64,000 nucleotides of DNA from CAYLNL01 sp964385175 (GTDB taxonomy: Bacteria; Bacteroidota; Bacteroidia; Flavobacteriales; Flavobacteriaceae): assembly GCA_964385175.1 (NCBI GenBank), contig CAYLNL010000011.1, forward strand, positions 1-64,000, written 5' to 3'. Position numbers and translations under genes: made by a program. Shown one piece after another: positions 36,677 through 45,080 of the stretch. The notes under the pieces were generated by a model. It saw only the letters and a list, made by a program, of their open reading frames with translations. It made no database searches and was not told where the DNA came from. Numbering within the stretch: position 1 is the stretch's first letter; the number at the start of each line of letters is the position of its first letter.

Positions 36677-38353
36677 ATGGAGCTAAACCGCCACAGCAAA
36701 GAACTCACGCAAAATGATACACAGCCCGCCGCCCAGGCCATGCTGTACGCCATAGGCTTAACTGAAGAAGACCTCCAAAAGCCCTTTATCGGCATCGCCA
36801 GCACCGGCTACGAAGGCAATCCCTGCAATATGCACCTGAACAGTCTGGCTGTGCAGGTGAAAAAAGGTGTACAGGAAGAAAACCTGGTGGGTCTCATTTT
36901 CAACACCATAGGCGTTTCGGACGGTATTTCCATGGGCACCCAGGGGATGCGCTATTCGCTGCCGTCCCGCGACCTCATTGCCGATTCCATTGAAACGGTG
37001 GTACAAGCCATGAGCTACGATGGGTTGGTAACCCTCGTAGGTTGCGACAAGAATATGCCCGGCGCCCTGATGGCGATGCTCCGCCTGAACCGCCCTGCTA
37101 TTTTGGTATATGGAGGCACCATAGCCGCCGGCTGTTACCGGGACGAAAAATTAGATGTAGTCTCCGCCTTCGAAGCCTGGGGCAAAAAAGTAGCCGGGTC
37201 GCTTACTGAAACCGATTACAAAAACATCATCCGCCACGCATGCCCGGGTGCGGGCGCCTGCGGGGGCATGTACACCGCCAATACCATGTCATCTGCCATA
37301 GAAACCCTTGGAATGACGTTGCCTTACAATGCCTCTAACCCTGCCCTGAGTTCCCTTAAACAAACGGAATGTGTTGTGGCGGGCAGGCAACTGCGCTACC
37401 TGTTAGAAAACGACATAAAACCGTTGGGCATTGTTACCCGCCGGTCGTTGGAAAATGCGTTACGCCTCGTAACCGTTCTTGGCGGTTCTACCAATGCCGT
37501 TCTTCACTTTTTGGCTATTGCCAAAGCCGCCAAAATACCCTTCGCCTTAAGCGATTTCCAGCGCATCAGCGATACCACGCCCTTTTTGGCAGATTTGAAA
37601 CCCAGCGGAAGCTACGTAATGGAAGATCTCCACGAAGCAGGCGGCATCCCCGCAGTGCTCAAGTACATGCTGCAGGAAGGTATGTTGCACGGCGATTGCC
37701 TCACGGTAACGGGGAAAACGCTTGCTCAAAACCTCGAAAACCTGCCCGGACTGGCAGACGGGCAAGCCGTTCTTCGTCCCCGGAACAATCCCATAAAAGC
37801 CACCGGCCACATCCGTATTTTGTACGGAAACCTCGCTTCAGAAGGCGCTGTAGCCAAAATAACCGGCAAAGAAGGACTTCGGTTTACGGGTCCTGCACGG
37901 GTGTTTAACAGTGAAACGGAAACCAACGAAGGCATCCAGGCGGGTACGGTGAAAAAGGGCGATGTAGTGGTTATCCGCTACGAAGGGCCTCGCGGCGCTC
38001 CCGGGATGCCCGAAATGTTGAAACCTACCTCGGCTCTTATGGGTACAGGTCTTGGGAAGGATGTGGCGCTTATTACGGACGGGCGGTTTTCCGGGGGCTC
38101 TCACGGCTTTGTAGTGGGGCACGTTACCCCCGAAGCGCAGGATGGGGGCGTCATAGCCCTGGTGCAGGACGGCGATAGTATTACCATCGATGCCGTTGCC
38201 AATACCATAAACGTGGCGCTGAGCGACGAAGAGCTGACAAAACGCAGAGAGGCGTGGCAGGCGCCGCCGCTAAAAGTGCAGTCCGGGGCCTTGTACAAAT
38301 ACGCCCAAACGGTTTCTTCCGCTTCCGAAGGATGTGTAACGGATGAATTTTAA
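36677..38353 (+). CDS. ilvD: Dihydroxy-acid dehydratase
   Basis: 558 residues, full length. Iron-sulfur and Mg ligand motifs are seen as GCDKNMPGALMAM and GAGACGGMYTANTMSSA, and the C-terminal GRFSGGSHGFVVGHV motif is intact. It dehydrates dihydroxyisovalerate and the methylvalerate homologue in isoleucine/valine synthesis. It is followed 158 bp later by ilvB on the same strand. Confidence 0.95.
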   Translation: MELNRHSKELTQNDTQPAAQAMLYAIGLTEEDLQKPFIGIASTGYEGNPCNMHLNSLAVQVKKGVQEENLVGLIFNTIGVSDGISMGTQGMRYSLPSRDLIADSIETVVQAMSYDGLVTLVGCDKNMPGALMAMLRLNRPAILVYGGTIAAGCYRDEKLDVVSAFEAWGKKVAGSLTETDYKNIIRHACPGAGACGGMYTANTMSSAIETLGMTLPYNASNPALSSLKQTECVVAGRQLRYLLENDIKPLGIVTRRSLENALRLVTVLGGSTNAVLHFLAIAKAAKIPFALSDFQRISDTTPFLADLKPSGSYVMEDLHEAGGIPAVLKYMLQEGMLHGDCLTVTGKTLAQNLENLPGLADGQAVLRPRNNPIKATGHIRILYGNLASEGAVAKITGKEGLRFTGPARVFNSETETNEGIQAGTVKKGDVVVIRYEGPRGAPGMPEMLKPTSALMGTGLGKDVALITDGRFSGGSHGFVVGHVTPEAQDGGVIALVQDGDSITIDAVANTINVALSDEELTKRREAWQAPPLKVQSGALYKYAQTVSSASEGCVTDEF

Positions 38354-38428
38354 CGTAGCAGTTTTAAAAAATGGTATGAAACGTTTACTTAACGGCACAG
38401 TGTGACCTTTGTGTAACATCTTTGTGGT

Positions 38429-38459
38429 CTTTGTGGTTTCTGAATTTTTAACCACAAAG
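38429..38459 (+). repeat. 10-bp inverted repeat with CACAAAG-type words
   Basis: CTTTGTGGTT (38429-38438) and AACCACAAAG (38450-38459) form a perfect hairpin in the ilvD-ilvB gap. It is followed to 38490 by degenerate tandem words of about 11 bp (cacgaag, ggcacgaag, acacaaag). The pattern looks like a small dispersed element rather than a terminator, as no T-tract follows. Confidence 0.5.
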
Positions 38460-38511
38460 TTCACGAAGAAGGCACGAAGTACACAAAGTTGTATAAACCT
38501 AAAAAAATAAT

Positions 38512-40245
38512 ATGAAAATAGAGGTAACAAACCGGGCAACCGGGGCAAAACCAGAGCCAATACGAATTACAGGCGCCGAAGCGGTTATTCACTGCTTACT
38601 GGCGGAAGGGGTAGAAATTATATATGGCTACCCGGGCGGCGCCATTATGCCCATTTACGATTCGCTTTTCATGTTCCAGGATCAACTGCAGCACGTGCTC
38701 ACGCGCCACGAGCAGGGCGCCATCCACGCGGCGCAGGGGTATGCGCGCGTAACCGGCAGGGTGGGCGTGGCCATGGCTACTTCGGGACCCGGGGCTACCA
38801 ACCTGGTAACGGGCATTGCCGACGCCCAGATAGATTCTACCCCGGTGGTGTGCATTACCGGGCAGGTGTCCCGCCATTTATTAGGCTCCGATGCGTTCCA
38901 GGAAACCGACATCATCGGTATTTCCACACCCATAACCAAGTGGAACTACCAGGTAACCCAAGCCGAAGAAATCCCGGAAATCATTGCCAAAGCCTTTTAT
39001 ATAGCCCGCTCCGGTCGCCCGGGACCTGTACTGATAGATATTACCAAAAACGCCCAGTTCCAGGAGTTTGAGTTTCGCTACCAACCCTGTACCGCTATCC
39101 GCAGCTATACACCCAAACCGGAACCGGACGAGGCTAAAATTGAAGCGGCGGCGCGCCTCATTAACCAGGCCAAAAGGCCGTATATTATTTTTGGGCAGGG
39201 AATTATCCTGGGGCAGGCGGAAGAGGAGTTGAAAGCGGTAATTGAGAAAGCAGGCATCCCGGCGGCCTGGACAATTTTAGGACTATCGGCCTTGCCCACC
39301 GCCCATCCGCTAAACGTGGGCATGGTGGGGATGCACGGGAATTATGGGCCCAACGTGCTGGCGAATGAATGTGATGTGTTGATTGGAATGGGGATGCGGT
39401 TTGACGACCGGGTAACGGGCAGCTTAGAGACCTATGCCCGGCAGGCGAAAATTATTCATTTTGAGATAGACCCGGCCGAGGTGGACAAGAACGTGAAGAC
39501 GGATGTGGCGGTGCTGGGCGATGTAAAAGAGACGCTGCAACAGTTGCTGCCACTGCTGGAAGAAAAAACGCACGATGCGTGGTTGCAGGAATTTAAAAAG
39601 AAAGAGGCGCTGGAGTTTGAAAAAGTGATTAAAAACGATTTATACCCGGCAAAAGAGGGATTAACGATGGGGGAGGTGATTGCGCTGCTCAACAAGGCCA
39701 CCGGGGACGATGCGGTGATTGTTACCGATGTGGGGCAGCACCAGATGACTACCTGCCGGTATGCGCGGTTTAACCGCACCAAGAGCAATATTACTTCCGG
39801 CGGGCTGGGAACCATGGGTTTTGCGCTGCCGGCCGCTATGGGCGCCAAAATGGGCGCCCCGGACCGGGAGGTGGTGGCGGTGATAGGCGACGGGGGCTAC
39901 CAGATGACGGTACAGGAGTTGGGAACCATTTTCCAGAACAAAATAGCCCTGAAAATTGTGGTGCTGAACAATGATTTCCTGGGGATGGTGCGCCAGTGGC
40001 AGGAATTGTTTTTTGAGAAGCGTTACGCCTCTACGGAACTGGTGAACCCGGATTTCGTGAAAATAGCGGAAGCCTATTATATCCGCGCAAAACGGGTAAC
40101 CCGGCGGGAAGAACTGGAGCCTGCCATACAGGAAATGATAGCCTCTAAGGAAGCGTATTTTTTGGAGGTGAAGGTAGAAAAGGAAGATAATGTATTTCCC
40201 ATGATTCCTGCGGGCGCTTCGGTTGCCGATTGCCGGTTGGAGTGA
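38512..40245 (+). CDS. ilvB: Acetolactate synthase large subunit
   Basis: 577 residues. An N-terminal TPP-binding region (YGYPGGAIMPIYD), the central FAD-associated domain and the C-terminal TPP/Mg motif with GDGGYQMTVQELGTI and NND are complete. It joins pyruvate with pyruvate or 2-oxobutyrate in branched-chain amino acid synthesis. It is usually followed by ilvN and ilvC in Bacteroidota operons; here the stop is followed within 21 bp by hairpin repeat R1 and a PIN-toxin gene on the other strand, so the operon appears cut or the partners lie elsewhere. Confidence 0.95.
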   Translation: MKIEVTNRATGAKPEPIRITGAEAVIHCLLAEGVEIIYGYPGGAIMPIYDSLFMFQDQLQHVLTRHEQGAIHAAQGYARVTGRVGVAMATSGPGATNLVTGIADAQIDSTPVVCITGQVSRHLLGSDAFQETDIIGISTPITKWNYQVTQAEEIPEIIAKAFYIARSGRPGPVLIDITKNAQFQEFEFRYQPCTAIRSYTPKPEPDEAKIEAAARLINQAKRPYIIFGQGIILGQAEEELKAVIEKAGIPAAWTILGLSALPTAHPLNVGMVGMHGNYGPNVLANECDVLIGMGMRFDDRVTGSLETYARQAKIIHFEIDPAEVDKNVKTDVAVLGDVKETLQQLLPLLEEKTHDAWLQEFKKKEALEFEKVIKNDLYPAKEGLTMGEVIALLNKATGDDAVIVTDVGQHQMTTCRYARFNRTKSNITSGGLGTMGFALPAAMGAKMGAPDREVVAVIGDGGYQMTVQELGTIFQNKIALKIVVLNNDFLGMVRQWQELFFEKRYASTELVNPDFVKIAEAYYIRAKRVTRREELEPAIQEMIASKEAYFLEVKVEKEDNVFPMIPAGASVADCRLE

Positions 40246-40265
40246 GCTATTTGATACGCCGGGTC

Positions 40266-40390
40266 TCCGCTCCCCGAAGTTTCCTGACTTCGGAGCTAAA
40301 ACAAAAACCGCTCCCGCACATGGGTGCGCCTGTACGTGCGCGGGCACGGGTGCTCGCGCCAGCGAGAGGGTGGCGGAGTCTGGTCACCGC
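40266..40390 (-). repeat. GC-rich hairpin repeat R1 (orientation B)
   Basis: Begins with cgctccccgaag; a hairpin CCGAAGT (40274-40280) / ACTTCGG (40287-40293) is followed by gagctaaaacaaaaacc and a variable GC-rich core. It sits between the end of ilvB and the PIN toxin gene. Confidence 0.8.
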
Positions 40391-40792
40391 AAGTATTGTG
40401 AAATTGTAAGGATTTTAGTCTTACTAAAGGATTCAAGTCTCAACAAATCATCGTCTCCAGTCAGTAAATGGGTCGCCTTACCATCCTTTGCGAGTGCTAA
40501 AAGAAAGTTGTCTTTTGGGTCGACAGAAACGTCAACAGTCGAACTAATTTCTATAAACGTCGCCCGCGAACTTAATGTCAATAAAAGCGCCCTGCAAGTC
40601 TTCTGTTACGAAATAGTGTTTGAATTTAGGTCGTTTAGCTACCTCTATAAACTCGTCAATTAGCTCCTGACTATACAATAGAACAACTTTTCTTTCGTCA
40701 AGTATTTTGTCAAGTTTGGAGTAATTCTTAGTAACGAGAAAACTAATCCAAAGATTGGTGTCAATAATAACCCTATCTTTTTGCTTTGGCAT
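40384..40792 (-). pseudogene. PIN-family toxin, frameshifted
   Basis: A PIN-domain ribonuclease toxin split into two frames. The N-terminal half (40792-40544) has the first acidic site in VIIDTNLWISFL; the C-terminal half reads FIEISSTVDVSVDPKDNFLL and LLTGDDDLLRL, carrying the other acidic residues. The frames join well if one A is removed from the four at 40583-40586. Without that the protein ends before the active site is complete. It overlaps the antitoxin gene by 20 bp. The shift may be inactivation or a sequencing error. Confidence 0.75.
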
Positions 40793-41000
40793 AGCGTTTT
40801 GCCCTTACTTTTTCAACCTCCCCGGTAATTTCTTCTAGTGTCAGAGGATTTTTTTTAGCTCTCGTTCTTATCCTGCGTACTATTCTGAGAAATCCGTCTT
40901 CCTTTTTAACTTCTCTAATAGAGATAAGATTTAGGTCAGCCAGGTCTTTAAGAAGTTTACCCGCTTTTGGGTTTAATATTTCGACTTGCAGTGATGGCAT
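40773..41000 (-). CDS. Antitoxin-like protein of the PIN pair
   Basis: 75 residues, starting MPSLQVEILNPKAGKLLKDL, with a Lys/Arg-rich C-terminus. The small protein upstream of and overlapping a PIN toxin is the typical antitoxin position. I recognise the sequence type from Bacteroidota PIN pairs, but the family name is not certain. A TATATTTG -7 box at 41004-41011 lies only 3 bp before the ATG, so the transcript may be nearly leaderless. Confidence 0.7.
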   Translation of the reverse strand: MPSLQVEILNPKAGKLLKDLADLNLISIREVKKEDGFLRIVRRIRTRAKKNPLTLEEITGEVEKVRAKRYAKAKR

Positions 41001-41154
41001 AGAACAAATATAACAAATTTTATTTATGTAGCAGCGTGTTCAAAAGGCATTACAGCCAAGGTTTTGGGGCTTTGCCTCGAGGAATATGAGCCCGGAAGCC
41101 CGACCAGCAGAAGTTTTCATTGTTTTTATTGTAATGCAAAGATAGTTATTTTGC

Positions 41155-41303
41155 TTCGCTCTCCAAAGTCTTCCGGCTTCAGAATTAAAACAAAAACCGC
41201 TCCCACGTGCGGGAGCGCCTGTATGCGCAGGTATGCGCACACGGGTAGGAAGGCTACGTTGGTGGCAGGGTACGAACCGAGAGGCTCGCACCAGCGGGGA
41301 CAA
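41155..41303 (-). repeat. GC-rich hairpin repeat R2
   Basis: Starts with ttcgctctccaaagtcttccggc, then aattaaaacaaaaaccgctcc, then a core with hairpin gctccc/gggagc at 41200-41216. Its far end replaces the body of a ParE-type toxin gene (codons after about nine). Confidence 0.75.
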
Positions 41304-41327
41304 TTCGGTCCAGACTACTTTGACCAT
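41300..41327 (-). pseudogene. ParE/RelE-type toxin remnant
   Basis: The frame begins MVKVVWTEL at 41327, a typical start of ParE/RelE toxins, and overlaps the end of the antitoxin gene as in working pairs. After about nine codons it runs into repeat R2 sequence, with nothing of the toxin left. So the antitoxin upstream is an orphan. Confidence 0.6.
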
Positions 41328-41497
41328 TTATCAATAATTTGCTTAACAACTTCATTAGAAATAACAGTACCTTCTTCAGATTGCTGAAAACCTGCCTCAA
41401 CTTTCTCGGTAAATATCAGCCGGTCAATTAATTCGTCAATTGTAAATGAATCGGGCAGGCTCTTTACGGTTTTCTGTAACCTTTCTTTGGTGAGCAT
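41315..41497 (-). CDS. Orphan antitoxin of a ParE/RelE-type pair
   Basis: 60 residues: MLTKERLQKTVKSLPDSFTI, then a helical, acidic second half ending VVKQIIDKWSK. This resembles the small antitoxins that precede ParE/RelE toxins in Bacteroidota. Its last codons overlap the truncated toxin start. It is complete, so it may still bind DNA or cross-neutralise other toxins, but this is not visible. Confidence 0.65.
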   Translation of the reverse strand: MLTKERLQKTVKSLPDSFTIDELIDRLIFTEKVEAGFQQSEEGTVISNEVVKQIIDKWSK

Positions 41498-41548
41498 ACG
41501 TTCAATTTTTCGTAAAGATACTGATTTACTCTTTATGTATATATTTCT

Positions 41549-41840
41549 CTCGCTCTCCGAAGTCTCCTGACTTCGGAGCTAAAATAAAAATCGCTCCCGC
41601 ACGTGGGCGTGCTCATACACGCGGACGCGGGGGCACGAGCGCAGATGCGCGGGCGGGGGGAATAGTATCGCAAAGTCTCCCGACTTTGCGGAGCGGTGCG
41701 ATGCTCCCCGCTAGCGCGAGCGTGACGCTAGCGCCAGCGAGAGGGGGCAAAATACAAAATACCGCACGAAAGGATTTGCGCGGTAGCGGGGGGAATCCTG
41801 CGGATTCTGATGGGGTCGCAGGGAGTTAGGTCCACTACTG
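41549..41840 (-). repeat. GC-rich hairpin repeat R3 (long, complete copy)
   Basis: Contains the first hairpin (ccgaagtctcctgacttcgg, 41557 onward), a core identical to R4 (cacgtgggcgtgctcatacacgcgg...), a second hairpin (cgcaaagtctcccgactttgcgg) near 41670-41690, a crucial tail caaaatacaaaataccgcacgaaagg, then unlabelled GC-rich sequence. A further partial end (ccgaaagaattcagggggtatt) lies at 41849-41875. This makes 41498-41921 essentially all repeat. Confidence 0.8.
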
Positions 41841-41921
41841 CCATCCGAAAGAATTCAGGGGGTATTGTTTTTTATCGTAGCTGCTCGCGCCACCAGGAGG
41901 GATGCTTGTTGACGTAACGTT

Positions 41922-42254
41922 TTATTTTAATAGTTTTAGAACCTCCAATTTTAGAATTGGCAAATGCCTTATAATGGCTCCCCAAACTATCTCATCATCT
42001 ATTTTGTCATAACCGTGAATCACACGATTACGCATACCAATAATTTGGCGCTTACTTGCAATCTGAATATTCGGGTCTATTTTATCTATGCAGTTTAGCG
42101 CTTCTCCTATTATTTCAAATTCCCTCTCAACGGCTCTCCTAAGCATTTTATTAGATAAGTACACATTGAAATCTCTTTCGTCTCCAAGATATTTCTCAAT
42201 AGAATCAATCGAAACCTGAATATCATACAGGTACTTTTGTATGGAGCTATCCAT
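41922..42254 (-). CDS. hepT: HepT-type HEPN toxin (DUF86)
   Basis: 110 residues, all helical. The HEPN RNase motif RX4HXY is seen as RNRVIHGY near residue 75. Together with the nucleotidyltransferase gene just upstream it forms a HEPN/MNT toxin-antitoxin pair: HepT is an RNase and the MntA partner inactivates it by adding AMP to the motif tyrosine. The two genes overlap by 8 bp. All key residues (Arg, His, Tyr) are present. Confidence 0.9.
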   Translation of the reverse strand: MDSSIQKYLYDIQVSIDSIEKYLGDERDFNVYLSNKMLRRAVEREFEIIGEALNCIDKIDPNIQIASKRQIIGMRNRVIHGYDKIDDEIVWGAIIRHLPILKLEVLKLLK

Positions 42255-42549
42255 AAATCCGGGTTTTTGTCTGGTCTATCGACTTAATAAAATAGGGATT
42301 TGAAAGTGATTTATCCGTAATTAAATCTACCGGCCGTTTGAATAATTCCTCGAATTTATCTGCAAGAGCAAAGTAGGAGTCGGCATAATCTCCATAGTCC
42401 ATAGAGTGGAAGGCAATCAATAAATCAATATCGCTGTTGTCATGGAACTCGTCCGTACACACCGACCCAAAGGCAAAAAGTGATTTAACATTGTATTTCA
42501 CACACAATGCCTTTATTTTGTCAATATTATCTGCTATAACTCTTTGCAT
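42247..42549 (-). CDS. mntA: MntA-type minimal nucleotidyltransferase antitoxin
   Basis: About 100 residues from the ATG at 42549; the longer frame to 42561 would start with TTG. The nucleotidyltransferase motif FGSVCTDEFHDNSDIDLLI carries GS and the DxD pair. It adds AMP to the HepT tyrosine and so is the antitoxin. A good promoter (42559-42589) puts the likely start of transcription within a few bases of the ATG, so it may be leaderless. Confidence 0.9.
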   Translation of the reverse strand: MQRVIADNIDKIKALCVKYNVKSLFAFGSVCTDEFHDNSDIDLLIAFHSMDYGDYADSYFALADKFEELFKRPVDLITDKSLSNPYFIKSIDQTKTRIYG

Positions 42550-42558
42550 ATCCTTGAA

Positions 42559-42589
42559 CAAAAATAATTTTAAAACTGAACCTGTGCAA
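42559..42589 (-). promoter_or_regulatory. Promoter of mntA-hepT
   Basis: TTTG (42586-42589), 19 bp, TATTTTTG (42559-42566), 9 bp before the mntA ATG. Confidence 0.65.
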
Positions 42590-42599
42590 ATCCACTGCT

Positions 42600-42635
42600 A
42601 CCGTCCGAATCCTCTCGGGTGGTATTGTTCTCTCC
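42600..42635 (+). repeat. GC repeat end fragment (A-type start)
   Basis: The motif accgtccgaatcctctcgggtggtattgtt matches the first hairpin end of A-type copies (acgaatcctttcgggtggtatt). No core follows. Confidence 0.5.
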
Positions 42636-42648
42636 ACGTCTGGCTCTA

Positions 42649-42680
42649 CGAAGGTACATAACAGGAGCAAATGTTCCAAA
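42649..42680 (-). promoter_or_regulatory. TTTGGAAC...TACCTTCG promoter module
   Basis: -33 TTTG (42677-42680), 20 bp, -7 TACCTTCG (42649-42656). It faces mntA-hepT on the minus strand. It is the same module as at 20891-20922 and 55780-55811. Confidence 0.55.
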
Positions 42681-42735
42681 AACTAATTTAGGGTAACCCT
42701 GTGGTTCCGGGGAGTTACGGTGGGCATGCGGGCAC

Positions 42736-42862
42736 CCGCTCTCCGAAGTCTCCCGACTTCGGAGCTAAAATAAAAACCACTCCCGCACGTGGGCGTGCTC
42801 ATACACGCGGACGCGGGGGCACGAGCGCAGATGCGCGCACCGGCAGGAGCAACCGGGGCAAA
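42736..42862 (-). repeat. GC-rich hairpin repeat R4
   Basis: Perfect hairpin ccgaagtc/tccc/gacttcgg, then ggagctaaaataaaaacc and a core nearly identical over about 100 bp to R3. It separates HepT/MntA from the PI-PLC gene. The gap 42562-42887 is otherwise promoters and repeat. Confidence 0.8.
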
Positions 42863-42887
42863 CTGGCTACCAGGCCAACTTATTAAC

Positions 42888-44792
42888 CTATTCTACCTGG
42901 GAATCAGGGGGGATATTCTCCACTAACTGAAAACTTTCGGGATACGCAGCATAGCCATCGTTTGACGATACTATTACTTGTATAATACTGATAAAACCAT
43001 ACGGGGTGGTATTGTATAAATTTGTCGGGTAGTCAAACAACGTCCATCCAAACTTGACGGGTCTCGGTGTATGTTGGCCAAAGTATTGTATCAAATTGGG
43101 CATAATGTAAACACCGAATAGTTTTAAACTGGTAGCGCTCGCAAAATTCCAAACGACCATTCCATCAGTTTTCTGGGCAAACGCATTGAGAACAAGGTTC
43201 GTTTTATCCTCTTCAGGTGAGGAAAATGAGAGGTCTTCATATCTATCCTGTACAAAAACACTATATTGTCTGTAATTAATCGGCCCCACAGATTCTCCTT
43301 TGGTATTATCAGGCCAGTGCAATGGAACGCCTACTGTATTACTGTTATTTATACGATTGTAGAGAAATATTTTACCCCGTATGCTACCCAAGGTCGGGAT
43401 AGTGGATTGTATCTCTGCCGTTGGGTAGTTTGCCAATACGTTTTCAAGTGCACTATACACATTGCTATAGTCATAGCGGGGTACACCGTTATAATCGTCT
43501 ATTTTTAGCGACATGATGATGGTTTCGCTGCTGTTATTTGTAAGGAAACTTTTACACTCCTGTAGTAATGAAACAAACGTCTGGTATTCATTGTATCCAA
43601 TATGTCCATGACACGTAACGAAGGAGTAATTACCGTTTGGGTCTGTAAGCACTTTTAGCCTTACATCCAGCAGCCTGATTCCAAGTCGTAACTGGTTTGT
43701 TATGGAATAGCCCTGACAGGCATACGCACTATGAACATACTTGTTGATGGAAGCCGAGTCGTGTGTGCCCGGAATATTGATTTGGTCAATAGGGGTAGCA
43801 TCACTTATACCCATCATCCAGGTCTGTAAGTAGGGGACATTTTGCAGGTAGCTTAACCCGGGCAGTACCATCATGCACGGAGGATAATTAGAGAGGGCTT
43901 TGACGCCCATAGAGTGAAGCGATTGGTTGCCATACCATACGGAACCATCGAACCATGCCACATACATATCGTTGGTAGCGGCGTTTTTGTATGCCATGTA
44001 TAGCATATCGTTATACACTACCGCATTGGGGCAATAATCTGACATAGGAAATACATTGCCCACGTTTATTGGCAGGTTGCCATTCCATGTAGTTCCGTCG
44101 AACCAGGAGTAATACAAGTTCGTATTGTTATAGCCTTTGTAAAGGATATACAATTTGTCTTTGAATACCGCCATCCCCGGGCTATAATTTGTAAGGGGAG
44201 CATAGTTATCGGCCGAGATAGTGCCTCCGCCTTCCCATTCGCGGCCGTTAAACCACACACAATTTATATAATTATTTTGTAGTGCATAGGTTATATACAC
44301 TTTACCGTTGAAGACACAGATACCCGGGTTATAGTGTGAGGCCAGGGTTTGGGATTGCCCTCCTGTTGTAATGGTAATTTTTTCATAGCCATGCCACGCT
44401 CTGCCATCAAACCATACATAATATAGTTCTTTTGTGGAATAGTCGTTCACCACCATAAACAAATATCCGTTGTATGTTATTATGCTCGGATTCTGACTGG
44501 TGAGCGGAAAAACACCGTTACTTTCAACACGTACAGGATTGGAGTTAGCAGGGGGAGACCAATTAATTCCGTTGAAAGAATTTATGTAGATACGATTATC
44601 GTTCCCTAAGCCTTTGCAGCCTAGATAGAAATGATTGTTTAAGGCCGCAAGCCCAGGCGCCCAGGCGGAGGAGCTAATAACATCTCCCAAACTTATATTA
44701 CCACCCCATTGGCTACCATCATAATTGGCCTCAAAGATTTCATTAGAGTTGTTCTGCCCTTTGTAGAATAGTGTTAAATATGCGTTTGTCAT
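42888..44792 (-). CDS. PI-PLC X-domain protein with N-terminal repeat domain
   Basis: 634 residues. The first about 330 hold repeated units with W-x-G and Y-x-x-W-F/Y-D-G motifs (YVAWFDGSVWYGN, YYSWFDGTTWNGN), resembling a beta-propeller/lectin-like domain. From about residue 340 a phosphatidylinositol-specific phospholipase C X-box-like domain follows: catalytic histidines in NIPGTHDSASI and in TCHGHIGYN, and the LGIRLLDVRL motif. This type cleaves phosphoinositide head groups. No signal peptide is seen, so its export route is unclear. It stands alone between two repeats. Confidence 0.83.
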   Translation of the reverse strand: MTNAYLTLFYKGQNNSNEIFEANYDGSQWGGNISLGDVISSSAWAPGLAALNNHFYLGCKGLGNDNRIYINSFNGINWSPPANSNPVRVESNGVFPLTSQNPSIITYNGYLFMVVNDYSTKELYYVWFDGRAWHGYEKITITTGGQSQTLASHYNPGICVFNGKVYITYALQNNYINCVWFNGREWEGGGTISADNYAPLTNYSPGMAVFKDKLYILYKGYNNTNLYYSWFDGTTWNGNLPINVGNVFPMSDYCPNAVVYNDMLYMAYKNAATNDMYVAWFDGSVWYGNQSLHSMGVKALSNYPPCMMVLPGLSYLQNVPYLQTWMMGISDATPIDQINIPGTHDSASINKYVHSAYACQGYSITNQLRLGIRLLDVRLKVLTDPNGNYSFVTCHGHIGYNEYQTFVSLLQECKSFLTNNSSETIIMSLKIDDYNGVPRYDYSNVYSALENVLANYPTAEIQSTIPTLGSIRGKIFLYNRINNSNTVGVPLHWPDNTKGESVGPINYRQYSVFVQDRYEDLSFSSPEEDKTNLVLNAFAQKTDGMVVWNFASATSLKLFGVYIMPNLIQYFGQHTPRPVKFGWTLFDYPTNLYNTTPYGFISIIQVIVSSNDGYAAYPESFQLVENIPPDSQVE

Positions 44793-44919
44793 CTCGTTTT
44801 TATGTGACGTTAAACAAGTACATAGAAAGTCGCTTATACAGTAAACAAAGGTAAAATTAATTCAAGAAATATCAACCTTTCAAAAAAATACCGCAGAAAA
44901 CTTTTTCTCCTTTCGCCAA

Positions 44920-45024
44920 TGCGAGCCTTCCGGCTCATACCTCCCGTGTGTATGCGTATGCAGGCGCACGCACGCGTATGGGCGCACGCAGGTGCAGGCG
45001 CGATGGTTGCGGCAGTGGGGGTAT
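44920..45024. repeat. GC-rich repeat R5 (core only)
   Basis: Begins with a small hairpin gagcc/ttcc/ggctc (44923-44936) and continues with alternating words gtatgcgtatgcaggcgcacgc. It separates the PI-PLC gene from the carbonic anhydrase operon. Confidence 0.55.
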
Positions 45025-45080
45025 AGCAAAGATTGTTTATTCTCCGGGATGTTTACGCAAAATAACGGCTAATGCCCTTA

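Noticed and set aside
37369..37908. A long opposite-frame ORF inside ilvD (and similar ones in many genes).
   Set aside because: They are shadows of GC-rich real genes: basic, low-complexity translation with no family.
41040..41327. A 95-aa protein starting MVKVVWTEL.
   Set aside because: Only its first nine codons look like a toxin; the rest is translated repeat R2 (Arg/Ala/Gly-rich) and not a real protein.
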